Assembly (NCBI GenBank): GCA_035505095.1
Contig: DATJRE010000325.1
Location: forward strand, 1 to 6,733
Reading direction: 5' to 3'
From: JOPF133 sp035505095
Lineage (GTDB): Bacteria; Acidobacteriota; Terriglobia; Bryobacterales; Bryobacteraceae
Length of the DNA stretch: 6,733 nucleotides
Shown here: positions 6,691 to 6,733 of the stretch, piece by piece
Layout: every line of letters begins with the position of its first letter
Numbering within the stretch: the stretch's first letter is position 1
Program-made: the position numbers and the translations under genes
The notes under the pieces: generated by a model
What the model was told of the DNA's origin: nothing
Seen by the model: the letters and a program-made list of their open reading frames with translations, nothing else
Database searches by the model: none

Positions 6691-6725
6691 GGCGCCGGCC
6701 GCGCGGAACCATCCCTGCCGGCGCC
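6691..6725. repeat. GC-rich 9-bp inverted repeat
   Basis: GGCGCCGGC (6691-6699) is the exact reverse complement of GCCGGCGCC (6717-6725), with 17 bases between them. It could form a stable stem-loop, for example the terminator of a gene lying to the right of the window or part of a regulatory leader. It lacks a T run on either side within the window, so no role is assigned. Confidence 0.5.
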
Positions 6726-6733
6726 GGACACCC

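Larger units (their letters stand above)
6381..6733. other. Non-coding region upstream of the receptor gene
   Basis: I find no credible gene in these 353 bases; the only short plus-strand frame (6445-6645) has no family resemblance and no Shine-Dalgarno. The part nearest the receptor holds the possible promoter and is comparatively AT-rich. Farther out are a 6-bp hairpin CTCTCCC/GGGGGA region (6595-6609), a 10-bp palindrome GTCGATCGAC (6660-6669), and a GC-rich 9-bp inverted repeat (6691-6699 with 6717-6725). No tRNA or known riboswitch was recognised. The next gene to the right, if any, begins beyond the window. Confidence 0.6.

Overview
The window looks like a chromosomal segment of a GC-rich acidobacterium, probably of the Solibacter/Bryobacter type. 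This is inferred from the gene families, not from a marker gene. The three families present are an Oar-like TonB-dependent receptor with an N-terminal carboxypeptidase-regulatory-like domain, a Tat-exported SelA/DgaE-like PLP enzyme, and a DUF1080 (3-keto-disaccharide hydrolase) protein. Each is strongly expanded in that phylum.

All three genes lie on the minus strand, so the order of transcription runs from right to left. Positions 6381-6733 are non-coding and hold a possible promoter and several palindromes. The receptor gene (6365 to 3006) follows. A 147-bp gap then carries a perfect 18-bp inverted repeat (arms 2907-2924 and 2968-2985). Next is the PLP-enzyme gene (2858 to 1269), which has a strong Shine-Dalgarno. 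A 357-bp gap is filled almost entirely by a degenerate tandem array with a period of about 50 bp (934-1233). Last is the DUF1080 gene (911 to 88), broken by a single-base frameshift near 386. The left edge (1-87) is non-coding.

The genes could form a cell-envelope module: the receptor in the outer membrane, and the PLP enzyme and the sugar hydrolase exported beyond the inner membrane. A shared substrate is not shown by the sequence, and the two repeat-filled gaps could equally make the genes independent units. No phage, CRISPR, defence, rRNA or tRNA feature was seen. The long plus-strand reading frames (387-2570 and 4356-6131) are antisense shadows. The most unusual items are the 50-bp repeat array, the PLP enzyme's combination of export signal, catalytic domain and extra C-terminal beta domain, and the frameshifted hydrolase.
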